The notes beneath the pieces were generated by a model. That model searched no databases. It saw only the letters and a program-made list of their open reading frames with translations, and had not been told where the DNA came from. The position numbers were made by a program, and so were the translations under genes. A stretch of 62,574 nt of DNA. It comes from Deltaproteobacteria bacterium (GTDB lineage Bacteria; Myxococcota_C; UBA6777). How positions within the stretch are numbered: the first letter of the stretch is position 1; every line of letters begins with the position of its first letter. The stretch is from assembly GCA_002731275.1 (NCBI GenBank), contig PCBK01000084.1:1-62574 (forward strand), given 5' to 3'. This document shows positions 1 to 8,370 of this stretch, piece after piece.

Positions 1-1260
1 GGAGAGGAAGGGGGAAGGCCGAAGGCCAGGGGGATGGAGAGGTTTGTAGAAGGGGTCGTTGCAAAGTGGCCTCGCAAATGACAACCGCATATATTGTCCG
101 AGCAATCGAGCGTTTGAAGGATGCTGCTTGCAGTATCCGTATTGCCCTGAGGGATTTGTAACGTGTATTCGGGTGCACTTTGCGAAGACACAAGTGCAAC
201 TGCCCCTGGATCAGAAATCTAGTTTCCCCCGTATACGCGGTATAACCCTCCCCCTTGCCTTCTCCGAAGGTCGGAGAGGAAGGGGGAAGGCCGAAGGCAA
301 GGGGGATGGAGAGGTTTGTAGAAGGGGTCGTTGCAAAGTGCATGAAGCAAATGACAACCGCTGCAAGTTTGCGAGCAATCGAGCGATTGAAGGATGTCGC
401 TTGCGACATACGTATGATCATGAGGGATTGTGTCGTACATTCGGGTGCACTTTGCGAAGACACAAGTGCAACTGCCCCTAGATCAGAACTCAAGCTAAAT
501 ACCGTGTACACGGTATAAGCACTCCACCTTCCTCTCGAAAGGCTTGAGAGGAAGGGGGAAGGCCGAAGGCCAGGGGGATGGAGAGGTTTGTAGAAGGGGT
601 GGTTGCAAAGTGAATGAAGCAAATGACAACCGCATATGTTGTCCGAGCAATCGAGCGATTGGAGGATACTGCTCGCAGTATCCGTATTGCCCTGAGGGAT
701 GACAACCGTATGTTCGGGTGCACTTTGCGAAGACACAAGTGCAACTGCGCCTGGATCAGAAATCTAGTTTCCCCCGTTTACACGGTATAAACGCCCTCCT
801 TTCCTTCTCCGAAGGTCGGAGAGGAAGGGGGAAGTCACGAAGTGACAGGGGGATGGAGAGGTTTGTTGAAGGGGTGGTTGCAAAGTGGCGTCGCAAATGA
901 CAACCGCACATATCAACTGAGCAATCGAGCATTAGGAGGATACTGCTTGCAGTATCCGTATTGTACGAGAGGGATTGTAGCGTATGTTCGGGTGCATTTT
1001 GCGAAGACACAAGTGCAACTGCGCCTGGATCAAATAGGGGAAGAGCCGAAGGCTCAAGGGGATGGAGAGGTTTGTAGAAGGGGTCGTTGCAAAGTGGCGT
1101 CGCAAATGACAACCGCACATATCAACTGAGCAATCGAGCATGTGGAGGATACTGCTTGCGACATACGTATGATCATGAGGGATGACAACCGTACATTCGG
1201 GTGCACTTTGCGAAGACACAAGTGCAACTGCCCTTGGATCAAATAGGGAGCTGGAGAGGT
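1..1260. repeat. Long tandem repeat, about 272 bp per unit, non-coding
   Basis: Four near-full units begin at about 1, 273, 545 and 818, each opening with GGAGAGGAAGGGGG. A fifth, shortened unit begins near 1031 and a sixth fragment near 1240. Each unit carries a short hairpin with a GAA loop (17-27, 834-846, 1043-1055) and an inverted repeat TGCACTT/AAGTGCA (174-198 in unit 1). Units also share the strings TGACAACCGCAT and GAGCAATCGAGC. The array runs off the left edge, so its full length is unknown. Open frames across it are short, differ between units and match no protein I know, so I read it as non-coding. Function unknown; a structured RNA or a DNA-level repeat are both possible. Confidence 0.85.
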
Positions 1261-1290
1261 TTGTTGAGCGCAGGATGGAGAAACGAGAAA

Positions 1291-2319
1291 CTACTCTTTC
1301 TTTTTGACGCTAGCGAAGATCTCGCTAAGGTCGGGAACGAGTACGATCTCAGTTCGTCTGTTGAGGGATTTGTTTTCGGCAGTATCGTTAGGTGCTTTTG
1401 GTTGGTACTGACCGTGGCCAGCGAGGGACATTTGTGCGGGGGGCATGCCGGCTTTGATCATAACGAACAACACAGAGGTCGCACGACGTGCAGACAGTCG
1501 CCAGTTCATTCTGGCATTTCCGACGCTATCAGTATGTCCAACAACTTGCCAACGATGGTTCATCGTCTGAAGAATCGAAGCGACACTGGTGATAGCTTTT
1601 TTACCGGCACTTTTGACAGTTGAACTACCAGAAGCGAACAAGATCTTTTCGGGCAGTTGAAGCACGAGTTGTCCTTTCACCATCTGGATTTTGAGCTTCC
1701 CAGCGGAGACGAGCGCCTTCAACTTCTCGTTGAGTTCATCGAAGATCTTGCGCAACTTTTTGACTTGCTTTTCAAGTCGCTCAGCGCGAGCGATGGAGGT
1801 CTTGAGAAGATCTTGTTTGTCTTTGAGTTCTTTTTCTTTTTTGGCGAGCGCTTCATTGAGCAGGCTGCTCTTCTTTTCGAATTCGGCTTGCTTCTTTTCA
1901 AACTCAGCTTGTTTCTTGCTGAGTTCATCTTGCAGATCAAACAACTTTTTGCCGCGTCCTTTGAGCATCTTCCCACAACGATCAATTTCACCAGCCTTGC
2001 GTTTTTGCTCAGACAGCAGGACTTTCAGCTTGGAGTTGAGTGTGGCTTTCTCTTTGGAGCATTGCATCTTGAGGTTGTCATAGTTTTTCTTTGTCGTGCT
2101 GAGCTTTTTTTGCATCACGACAAAGTCGTTTTTAAACTTCGCTCTCAACTTCTGCAATTCCTTGCCGTTATCTTTACGTAGTTGGCGAAGTTCAATGATC
2201 TCTTGTCCGAGCGCGGCTTTCATGCGCTGGTATTCACCAGAGGTCACACAGCCAGTGGTACCGAACAAGCCAAGCAAAAAAATGCACACGTACTGATACG
2301 TTTCGCGGTTGATTCTCAT
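1291..2319 (-). CDS. OmpA-family lipoprotein with long coiled coil
   Basis: Predicted 342-residue envelope protein that links the outer membrane to peptidoglycan. The N-terminus has a hydrophobic signal segment ending in a lipobox-like GTTGC. Residues of about 30-210 are a charged Lys/Glu/Leu-rich coiled coil. The C-terminal 110 residues carry the OmpA peptidoglycan-binding pattern, including GHTDSVG followed by LSxRRA and a late NRRTEIV. The chosen ATG has a strong Shine-Dalgarno (GGGAGGAAG) 4 to 5 bases upstream; longer in-frame starts lack one. An almost identical leader (CCAGGGGAGGAA) precedes the lipoprotein ending at 4062. It transcribes toward the repeat array and has no close co-directional partner. 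The family is clear; the specific role is not. Confidence 0.88.
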   Translation of the reverse strand: MRINRETYQYVCIFLLGLFGTTGCVTSGEYQRMKAALGQEIIELRQLRKDNGKELQKLRAKFKNDFVVMQKKLSTTKKNYDNLKMQCSKEKATLNSKLKVLLSEQKRKAGEIDRCGKMLKGRGKKLFDLQDELSKKQAEFEKKQAEFEKKSSLLNEALAKKEKELKDKQDLLKTSIARAERLEKQVKKLRKIFDELNEKLKALVSAGKLKIQMVKGQLVLQLPEKILFASGSSTVKSAGKKAITSVASILQTMNHRWQVVGHTDSVGNARMNWRLSARRATSVLFVMIKAGMPPAQMSLAGHGQYQPKAPNDTAENKSLNRRTEIVLVPDLSEIFASVKKKE

Positions 2320-2565
2320 GATTCTTCCTCCCCTGGATGGAAAATGGGTACTTCCGTTGTACCGAGCACATACTACATACAAACAAATGCTACAAATGTC
2401 CACAAGTCACAAACGCTTGTTTGTGTTTCAGGCTTGTGAAAGACCTGCTCGCTGTGATAAGAGGCGACCCACACAGAAAAGAGAGTGGATGGGTTGCTTT
2501 TGCGATAAAGACGCCCCCACAATCAAAGTGAGCGCGCAACCATCATGGACCTGGATGACAGGTTA

Positions 2566-2599
2566 ACAATTTTCCGCCACCGAGGAGCAAGAAAATTGT
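2566..2599. promoter_or_regulatory. Inverted repeat in divergent intergenic region
   Basis: ACAATTTTC (2566-2574) is matched perfectly by GAAAATTGT (2591-2599) across a 16-base spacer. It lies 60 bases before the alpha/beta hydrolase start, in the 339-bp gap between that gene and the divergent OmpA-like gene. It could be an operator or an untranslated-leader hairpin. No T-tract follows, so a terminator is unlikely. The rest of the gap (2320-2658) shows nothing else I can name. Confidence 0.4.
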
Positions 2600-2658
2600 C
2601 AAACAAAAGACAAAACTGATACACCAACAACAGGTGAAGTCAGCTCCAGGAGAACAAC

Positions 2659-3567
2659 ATGCAGAGCCAAGACATCAAAAAATACTACAAACATGTGCCT
2701 CGCCAACAAGCCTCCACACTCGCACAGTTTCGTAAACAACATCCTTACAAGACGCTGCGCTGTCGAAGCGGCTCACGCTGGCGCTACATCTCATGTGGGC
2801 AAGGGCAACGCACCCTTTTGCTCCTTCCAGGCGGCTTTATGCGTGCGGACATGTGGTTTTATGTCATCCAACAACTCAAACATCATTATCGCATCCTCGC
2901 ACCTGACGCTCATATTCTCCACCAGATGTACGCCCTGGAAGATGTCAGCCACGCGCTCGACGATTTGATGGAACATGAAGATGCCGAGCAAGCGATCGTC
3001 GTCGGCATCTCGGCAGGTGGCGGCATCGCACAAACTTTTCTGCAAATGTATCCCGAACGCGTCGAACATCTCATCCTCTCACACAGCACCACCCTGCAAT
3101 CACTCGCGCAGATGAAAGAAAAGCTGCAAAAGATCAAACTCTTCGTTCGATTGCAACCTCTCTTCGTCGTGAGACAGATGATGTTACAAAAACTCGCGGC
3201 ACACACACCACATGCAAGCCACTGGGGTGACTTCACTCGCTCTTACATCAAAGAAGTCCTCTCAAGCGTCGACAAAAAAATCCTGCTTCAAACCCTCGAA
3301 GCAAGCTTGCAATCAGCCCGCCACTTCAGCACACATACTCCCTCCACCAAAGACTGGCACGGGCAGGTCTTGCTCATGACCTCGAAGGACGATCCCCACA
3401 CCCTCCACCAACTCCCAGCATTACAACGTCTATATCCAGACGCACACCAGCACATCTTCCAACAAGGTGGACACCATACATCACTCCACTTCCCCGAAAC
3501 GTACTGCGCAGCCCTCGAACAATTCCTGGCCCAACTGACCCCACAAACCATCTCACGTGCAGCCTGA
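2659..3567 (+). CDS. Alpha/beta hydrolase
   Basis: A 302-residue alpha/beta-hydrolase-fold enzyme, probably cytoplasmic since no signal peptide is visible. LLLLPGGF forms the oxyanion-hole strand region. The nucleophile elbow is VVGISAGGG with Ser118. A late SKDDPHTL supplies the likely acid and GGHHTSLHF the catalytic His. The overall pattern resembles small-molecule esterases or 2-hydroxy-6-oxo-dienoate-type hydrolases, but the substrate cannot be told. The start has AGGAG six bases upstream. The DUF2141 gene follows after 30 bases on the same strand, so the two are probably co-transcribed. Confidence 0.88.
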   Translation: MQSQDIKKYYKHVPRQQASTLAQFRKQHPYKTLRCRSGSRWRYISCGQGQRTLLLLPGGFMRADMWFYVIQQLKHHYRILAPDAHILHQMYALEDVSHALDDLMEHEDAEQAIVVGISAGGGIAQTFLQMYPERVEHLILSHSTTLQSLAQMKEKLQKIKLFVRLQPLFVVRQMMLQKLAAHTPHASHWGDFTRSYIKEVLSSVDKKILLQTLEASLQSARHFSTHTPSTKDWHGQVLLMTSKDDPHTLHQLPALQRLYPDAHQHIFQQGGHHTSLHFPETYCAALEQFLAQLTPQTISRAA

Positions 3568-3597
3568 AACCAAAGATCCAACTTCTCGGAGAAAGTC

Positions 3598-4065
3598 ATG
3601 CTCGCTCGCACCAGCCTCCTCGCGGTGTTACTGCCGCTCATCGTCAGCTCGACAAGCCTCGCCAACAAACACACCGCAAAGCAAAACAAGAAGCAACCAC
3701 AGCTGATCGTCAAAGCGCACGGGTTCCGAAATACAAAAGGTGTGGTGCGAATCACCTTGTTCAATCAGGCCAAAGGCTTCCCCAAAGATCGCAAGAAGGC
3801 CTTTCGTCTGCTCATCTTGACGCTCAAAAAGAAAACCCTCACCTTCGCGTTTGAGAAGCTCCCTTACGGCGAATACGCAGTCGCTTTGTGGCATGATGAG
3901 AACAACAATAACAAGATGGATAGGAAGTGGTATGGTCCCCCGAAGGAAGGTCTTGGCGTCTCCCGTAACGCCAAGTCCTGGTTTGGCCCCCCACCCTTCA
4001 AAAAAGCGAAGATACGCTTCTCAAAGGACAAACAAAGCATCTCGATCAAGATGCGCTATCTCTAG
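3598..4065 (+). CDS. DUF2141 secreted protein
   Basis: A 155-residue protein with an N-terminal signal peptide (hydrophobic residues 5-20) followed by the DUF2141 pattern. The diagnostic strings are GVVRITLFN near the start and YAVALWHDENNNNKMD followed by GPPKEGLGVS. The fold is expected to be a small extracytoplasmic beta-sandwich; function is unknown for the family. GGAG lies seven bases before the ATG. Its stop codon overlaps the stop of the converging lipoprotein gene in the palindrome CTAG (4062-4065). Confidence 0.85.
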   Translation: MLARTSLLAVLLPLIVSSTSLANKHTAKQNKKQPQLIVKAHGFRNTKGVVRITLFNQAKGFPKDRKKAFRLLILTLKKKTLTFAFEKLPYGEYAVALWHDENNNNKMDRKWYGPPKEGLGVSRNAKSWFGPPPFKKAKIRFSKDKQSISIKMRYL

Positions 4066-4838
4066 GATTTATCTGGACGGAAGAGACCATCGTCATCACG
4101 TCCGGCACAGTATGCCTTGGTGTCTTTGACGATCTCCTGAACGTGACGCACAGCGGCATCAAGATCAGCGGCGTTGCAGACCTCGATGCTGATACGAACA
4201 CGCAAGCTCCACAAGTAATTATCGATGCGGTATGCCTTGTATTGATTGACAGTGTAATTTCTGCCAAAGGGAGCGATCGCATTGGTCAACGCTGCGAGTG
4301 TCATAGGGATACCGAATCCCAACACCACACCCGCTCTGGTCCCATCGTCAGGAGCCAGCACACCACCAATCACCATCGCGGCACCTGTCAAAGCGGTCCC
4401 GCCAAGGATACTCCAATAAACGATCCCGTTGGTGTTACTCGTATTTTGGTAGGACTTGAGTTTTTTACGGCAAGTAGGCGCCTCATCCTGAATCATACGA
4501 AGCTGCGAAAGAATCTCAGGTTTCGTACAAAATCCACCCAAACGACGAGACGCATCCGGTACAGACTTGAGCATCTCGCGAGCCTCTTCAACAGCGCTGT
4601 CGACGAGTTGACAATGCTCTTTCTTCATCGAATCATCTTTGGCCTCCTTACACTTTTTGGAGACCTCCAACTTCTTCTTCAGATAATCGTGGACACTCTC
4701 ATTGCGCAAATAAAGCGAACCTCTCGTCGAAGTACAGCCTGTCATCCACAACAACACACCAAACAACAAACCCAAAGAAATCACTCGCTTCATGCGATCA
4801 TATCTTTGCATACACATCATCTTTTGATTTGACTCCAT
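4062..4838 (-). CDS. Membrane-anchored lipoprotein, unknown function
   Basis: A 258-residue protein with a short basic N-terminus, a hydrophobic segment and a lipobox-like WMTGC, so it is probably a lipoprotein. It is charged and helical with paired cysteines to about residue 130. A Gly/Ala-rich hydrophobic stretch follows (SILGGTALTGAAMVIGGVL, then GVVLGFGIPMTLAALTNAI), which looks like one or two membrane segments. The C-terminal region has two more cysteines. The ATG at 4838 was chosen because GGGAGGAACG lies just upstream. I recognise no family. Confidence 0.75.
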   Translation of the reverse strand: MESNQKMMCMQRYDRMKRVISLGLLFGVLLWMTGCTSTRGSLYLRNESVHDYLKKKLEVSKKCKEAKDDSMKKEHCQLVDSAVEEAREMLKSVPDASRRLGGFCTKPEILSQLRMIQDEAPTCRKKLKSYQNTSNTNGIVYWSILGGTALTGAAMVIGGVLAPDDGTRAGVVLGFGIPMTLAALTNAIAPFGRNYTVNQYKAYRIDNYLWSLRVRISIEVCNAADLDAAVRHVQEIVKDTKAYCAGRDDDGLFRPDKS

Positions 4839-4985
4839 TCGTTCCTCCCCTGGAATCCAAAAATACATCAAGAGGAACATAGCAGGGGTCTTACGATAGA
4901 GTCAAGCAACCGCAGGGTTTGACCTTTTGGAGGAACCTTTGTAGCAACGAAAGGAAAAGCGACTTCTTTTTTCCTTGCAGCCGTC

Positions 4986-5735
4986 TCAGAGATCGAGGAG
5001 AGGACGCCTGGAGACCCATCCAGACTCAAACAGATACATCATCTGCTCACGTGAGCATTCATCCCTCAGACAAAAGATCGAACCAGGAAGTGTCTTGGAG
5101 AGTTGTTGCAGCTCATCTACAAAACGAGCTGCCTTGAGTTGGACATCCGAAAAAAGCTCACTATCAGGACGAAAGTAAAGCACTGTCTCAGGTGCTCCCT
5201 CAAGACTATCAAAACGCCATCGGCTTAAACGTTCACCACGCTCGTAGACGATCTTCTCGACACGCTCTTGCCAACAGGTCATCGCCTCAAAACGCTCGGA
5301 CAAAGCGTTGGTCACACACCAACCCAACAAAAAGAGGTCGTTGTCTTTGGCGAACTCCCACCGCGCATCGACGCCAGCGTAAAGCATCGACATCATCGAC
5401 TCAAAGTGGGACATATCCAGCTCGTGCTCACTCTCCTCCAACGGGAGGCACAAACCAGGCACACGGATCGTCAAGGCAAAGTCGTCATGTAGAGTCACTT
5501 CGAGCCTGTGAAGATGTAACTCGTGCATAAACGTCGCACACTCATGAATGGTCGAAAGACACAGCCGATGCAGTCCCTTCCTCGTCAGATCTCCGACGTA
5601 CATCGCCGGACGTTTTTGGATGGCCTCCATCGAAGTCAAGACCTGAATGCTCTCGGCAGAATAAAGCGAAACTTCAATGGCGTACTCGCTGTCATTGGAT
5701 TGTTGTGGATCATTGTCATGGATTTCATGCGACAT
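4986..5735 (-). CDS. Stand-alone degenerate GyrB/ParE-like ATPase domain
   Basis: A 249-residue protein that resembles only the N-terminal GHKL ATPase domain of DNA gyrase subunit B. VLTSMEAIQKRPAMYVGD matches the GyrB opening, then come GLHRL, LEVTLH, MLYAG, VTNALSE and LYFRPDSELF in the GyrB order. The residues that bind ATP and Mg in GyrB are gone: the Glu/Asp-Asn helix reads STIHECATF, the DGRGIP motif reads VPGLCLP, and the GGLHGVG loop reads FLLGWC. No transducer, Toprim or C-terminal region follows. It is therefore probably not an ATPase, and may be a protein-binding relic or regulator. GGAG lies nine bases before the chosen ATG; another in-frame ATG at 5750 is possible. Similarity is by eye but spans about 200 residues. 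Confidence 0.7.
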   Translation of the reverse strand: MSHEIHDNDPQQSNDSEYAIEVSLYSAESIQVLTSMEAIQKRPAMYVGDLTRKGLHRLCLSTIHECATFMHELHLHRLEVTLHDDFALTIRVPGLCLPLEESEHELDMSHFESMMSMLYAGVDARWEFAKDNDLFLLGWCVTNALSERFEAMTCWQERVEKIVYERGERLSRWRFDSLEGAPETVLYFRPDSELFSDVQLKAARFVDELQQLSKTLPGSIFCLRDECSREQMMYLFESGWVSRRPLLDL

Positions 5736-6147
5736 GGTACAGTTCTCCATTCGCCTCATCAGAATGAATCGGCATATTGATCAGATTATCTGTCAACATC
5801 ATCCTTTTGGTGATGTCTCGGGGGTTGTATTGAAGGTGAAAAAGAGGTCACTTGGGATGGCCATCCACAACGTCTACAAGATAGCAAATATCCCCCTAAA
5901 ACACAAGCCCTCACGCCATAAAAAACCGATATAAAAACACGATTCAAAGCAGCGACTTACAGACACAAACAACTGAACAAAAGACATCTATTCAAAAAGA
6001 CTCCCACCGGTAAAAACATCCCCCACTTACCAAGACAAAAACTGACTACTATCTAAGCATACTCTTACAATATTCGATATCGCACGATCACAGCAGATCA
6101 GATCAAAGCACCCAACTCGAAGAAGAAAGGATTTGTGGAATTTTGCA

Positions 6148-6180
6148 ACTCCAGCCAAGATGTCCTATCTTGGTTGGAGT
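6148..6180. other. Strong 14-bp stem-loop
   Basis: ACTCCAGCCAAGAT (6148-6161) pairs with ATCTTGGTTGGAGT (6167-6180) through 13 Watson-Crick pairs and one G-T pair, with the loop GTCCT. No T-run follows on either strand, so it is not a typical intrinsic terminator. It sits 60 bp before the 53-bp repeat array. It may be a structured small RNA, a transcript-end structure or a protein-binding site. Confidence 0.55.
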
Positions 6181-6240
6181 AAGTGAACAGTCCTCTCGCG
6201 AGGTAAGCGTACAAAGATGATGTGGAATTTCATTCGAAGA

Positions 6241-6540
6241 GTCGGGTCTTGTATCCGATCACGACGTCACACAATTCAACATATTTCCCGTAGGGTCGGG
6301 ACTGTGTCCGATCTCTGCGTCACACAATTCAACATATTTCCCGTAGGGTTGGGCATGTGTCCGATCACTGCGTCATACAATTCAACATATTCACCGTAGG
6401 TTCGGGCATGTGTCCGATCACGACGCCGTACAATTCAACATATTCACCGTAGGGTCGGGCATGTGTCCGATCACTGCGTCACACAATTCAACATATTCAC
6501 CGTAGGGTCGGGCCTTGTGTCCGACCATCATGTCATTTTC
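6241..6540. repeat. Tandem repeat, about 53 bp per unit, five copies plus a fragment
   Basis: Units start at about 6241, 6295, 6348, 6400, 6451 and 6507. Each holds a GTCGGG start, then TGTCCGATC, a CGTCACAC-like stretch, ACAATTCAACATAT and CCGTAGG. Units abut directly with no unique spacers, and differ at a few positions, so this is not a CRISPR array. The block TCGGG...TCCGA could form a short stem within each unit. It ends 60 bp before the carboxypeptidase start and could lie in its 5' untranslated region. Confidence 0.85.
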
Positions 6541-6600
6541 CGTAAGGCCGTTGGATGAAGACAAAGTCCCAACATCCATGAAAAGCGAGGATAAAGACGT

Positions 6601-8367
6601 ATGCGTTGTTTTCGATGGTCAACTGTGGTCCTTATATGGATTTGGTTACCAATAAGCCTTAGCTGGGCAATTCCGGCACAATATCACCAACCAAAAAACA
6701 CAACACTCTCCCAACAGCTTCATACAAAGCGGCGTCGACTTGCCAGACGTAAAAAGCGCAAACGGCTCAAAAGGCGTCGAAGAAGACGACGCACGAGGAG
6801 ACGACATCGGCGCTCACGACTTCCGAGGAGATACAGGTTCAGATGGGGGCGTTCATGTCGCCACTTTGGACGAGATTGGCGAATGTGTCGAAAGGTATGG
6901 CGCACCAAAAATATCCGCAAGTATCACAAACTCGTGATGGAGTTACTCACAAGCTGGAAACAACAGCTCGACGCGACGACACCTGCACAACGCAAAGCGC
7001 TCGATGCCAAAAGGCAAAAGTACTTTCGCGTCGATCGATGGTGGTGGGATCGATACAAACGAGACAAAATCTACAAGATGCTCGACGCCATCGATCGTCT
7101 GATCCAACCCAAACTACACGAATATCCCAAAGCTCTCTACGTAAAGTTGTTGACCACAGCCTCCTCTTTACTCGGCCACCCAGGCCTCTCACTCCCCAGA
7201 GAGACCGCCTTATTATCTCGACTGAGTCGCTGGCTCAAACGAAAACCCCACCCTCCAACGGTTCAGTATATCGTCAAAAAAGCCAGCGCCTCGATGCTCG
7301 CACGTAAAGAATGCCCATGGTGGTATCTCGTCTTCATGGGAACCTTCGACGTGAAAGGCCTACAACGTGTCTCGCAACAGATATCCCCCTCGTGGTGCAA
7401 GGCCAAAAAAGTCTTCAACGAGCTCCGATATCACACGGACACCCAAGTCAACCAAAAGCTCAAACATTGGGCCAAAACATACCCTCGTATCGCCAAGCTA
7501 CACAACTTTGGTCGCTCCTTTGAAGGACGCCCACTGCTCGCGCTCCAAGTCGGATACAGGTACAAAAAATACCGCGCGCAACAAAACTCCATCCTCCTCG
7601 TTGGCAACCAACACGCCGACGAACACGTAGGAACAGAGGTGTTGATGGACTTCACACGTCGCCTCTTCAAACGCTACAAAAAACGCGAGCGCAAAGTTCG
7701 CACATGGATGAAGACCAGACAGCTATGGATCATCCCTGTTCTCAATCCCGATGGAAAGGTCTTCGATCTACTCGGCGGGATCATCAAGTGGTGGCGATAC
7801 AACAGAAAAGTCCACACAGACGGCCAGATAGGTGTCGATCTCAACCGAAACTTCGGATACAAGTGGAAACGATGGAGCTTTTATAGAGGAGGTCGAATCA
7901 CCCTACCAGGTACGCGCCCCTTCTCTGAACCCGAGACGAACGCGCTGCGACGTCTCGCCAAAAAACTCCCCCGCTTGAAAGCCATCCTCGACGTCCACCA
8001 ATACGGTGCAGTCGTCTTGTTGCCCTACGCCTTCTCAAGAACAGCGCTCCCAGCCCCGTACCAACGACAATACGTCCAGCTAAGCCGCTACCTCGCAGCG
8101 ACCAACGGCTACAAATACTATCCAGCTCACCGCCTCTATCCCCACCAAGGAACACTCGGAGACTGGGGGTTTGGAGAGTTCAAAGCCCTCTCTCTCGTCC
8201 TAGAGCTCGGCTACAAACAGTACATTGGCCCGGCACGCATGAACAGAGTCATCAGAAAAAACAGATTGCTCCTCGATCGATTTATCGAGCTTGGGAAAGC
8301 TCCCTACGAATTTGCCCAAAAAATGAACAAAGGCACCCTCACCCCACCAACAAAAGCTGGAAACTAA
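6601..8367 (+). CDS. Secreted M14-family zinc carboxypeptidase
   Basis: A 588-residue exported metallopeptidase that would cut residues from peptide or peptidoglycan C-termini. A signal peptide occupies about residues 1-25. It is followed by an extreme Arg/Lys-rich tract of about 50 residues, then a helical region of unknown fold to about residue 300. The M14 domain occupies about 300-560: HADE (His338, Glu341) and DVHQY (His466) bind zinc, GVDLNRNF holds the substrate Arg, and LVLELG provides the catalytic Glu535. All key residues are present, so it should be active. Its stop lies three bases from the end of the converging phosphoesterase gene. Confidence 0.92.
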   Translation: MRCFRWSTVVLIWIWLPISLSWAIPAQYHQPKNTTLSQQLHTKRRRLARRKKRKRLKRRRRRRRTRRRHRRSRLPRRYRFRWGRSCRHFGRDWRMCRKVWRTKNIRKYHKLVMELLTSWKQQLDATTPAQRKALDAKRQKYFRVDRWWWDRYKRDKIYKMLDAIDRLIQPKLHEYPKALYVKLLTTASSLLGHPGLSLPRETALLSRLSRWLKRKPHPPTVQYIVKKASASMLARKECPWWYLVFMGTFDVKGLQRVSQQISPSWCKAKKVFNELRYHTDTQVNQKLKHWAKTYPRIAKLHNFGRSFEGRPLLALQVGYRYKKYRAQQNSILLVGNQHADEHVGTEVLMDFTRRLFKRYKKRERKVRTWMKTRQLWIIPVLNPDGKVFDLLGGIIKWWRYNRKVHTDGQIGVDLNRNFGYKWKRWSFYRGGRITLPGTRPFSEPETNALRRLAKKLPRLKAILDVHQYGAVVLLPYAFSRTALPAPYQRQYVQLSRYLAATNGYKYYPAHRLYPHQGTLGDWGFGEFKALSLVLELGYKQYIGPARMNRVIRKNRLLLDRFIELGKAPYEFAQKMNKGTLTPPTKAGN

Positions 8368-8370
8368 TCG

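Larger units (their letters stand above)
5736..6600. other. Non-coding region with hairpin and tandem repeat
   Basis: An 865-bp stretch between the divergent GyrB-like and carboxypeptidase genes. Positions 5760-6140 are AT-rich with no supported gene. A 14-bp hairpin lies at 6148-6180 and a 53-bp tandem repeat at 6241-6540. Short frames here are created by the repeat and look spurious. Promoters for both flanking genes should lie here but I could not assign them. Confidence 0.7.

Noticed and set aside
59-1242. Several short frames on both strands in the repeat array
   Set aside because: They differ between units, run through hairpins and have no start context or family match.
6217-6540. CRISPR array
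   Set aside because: Units abut with no unique spacers and no cas gene is nearby; it is a plain tandem repeat.
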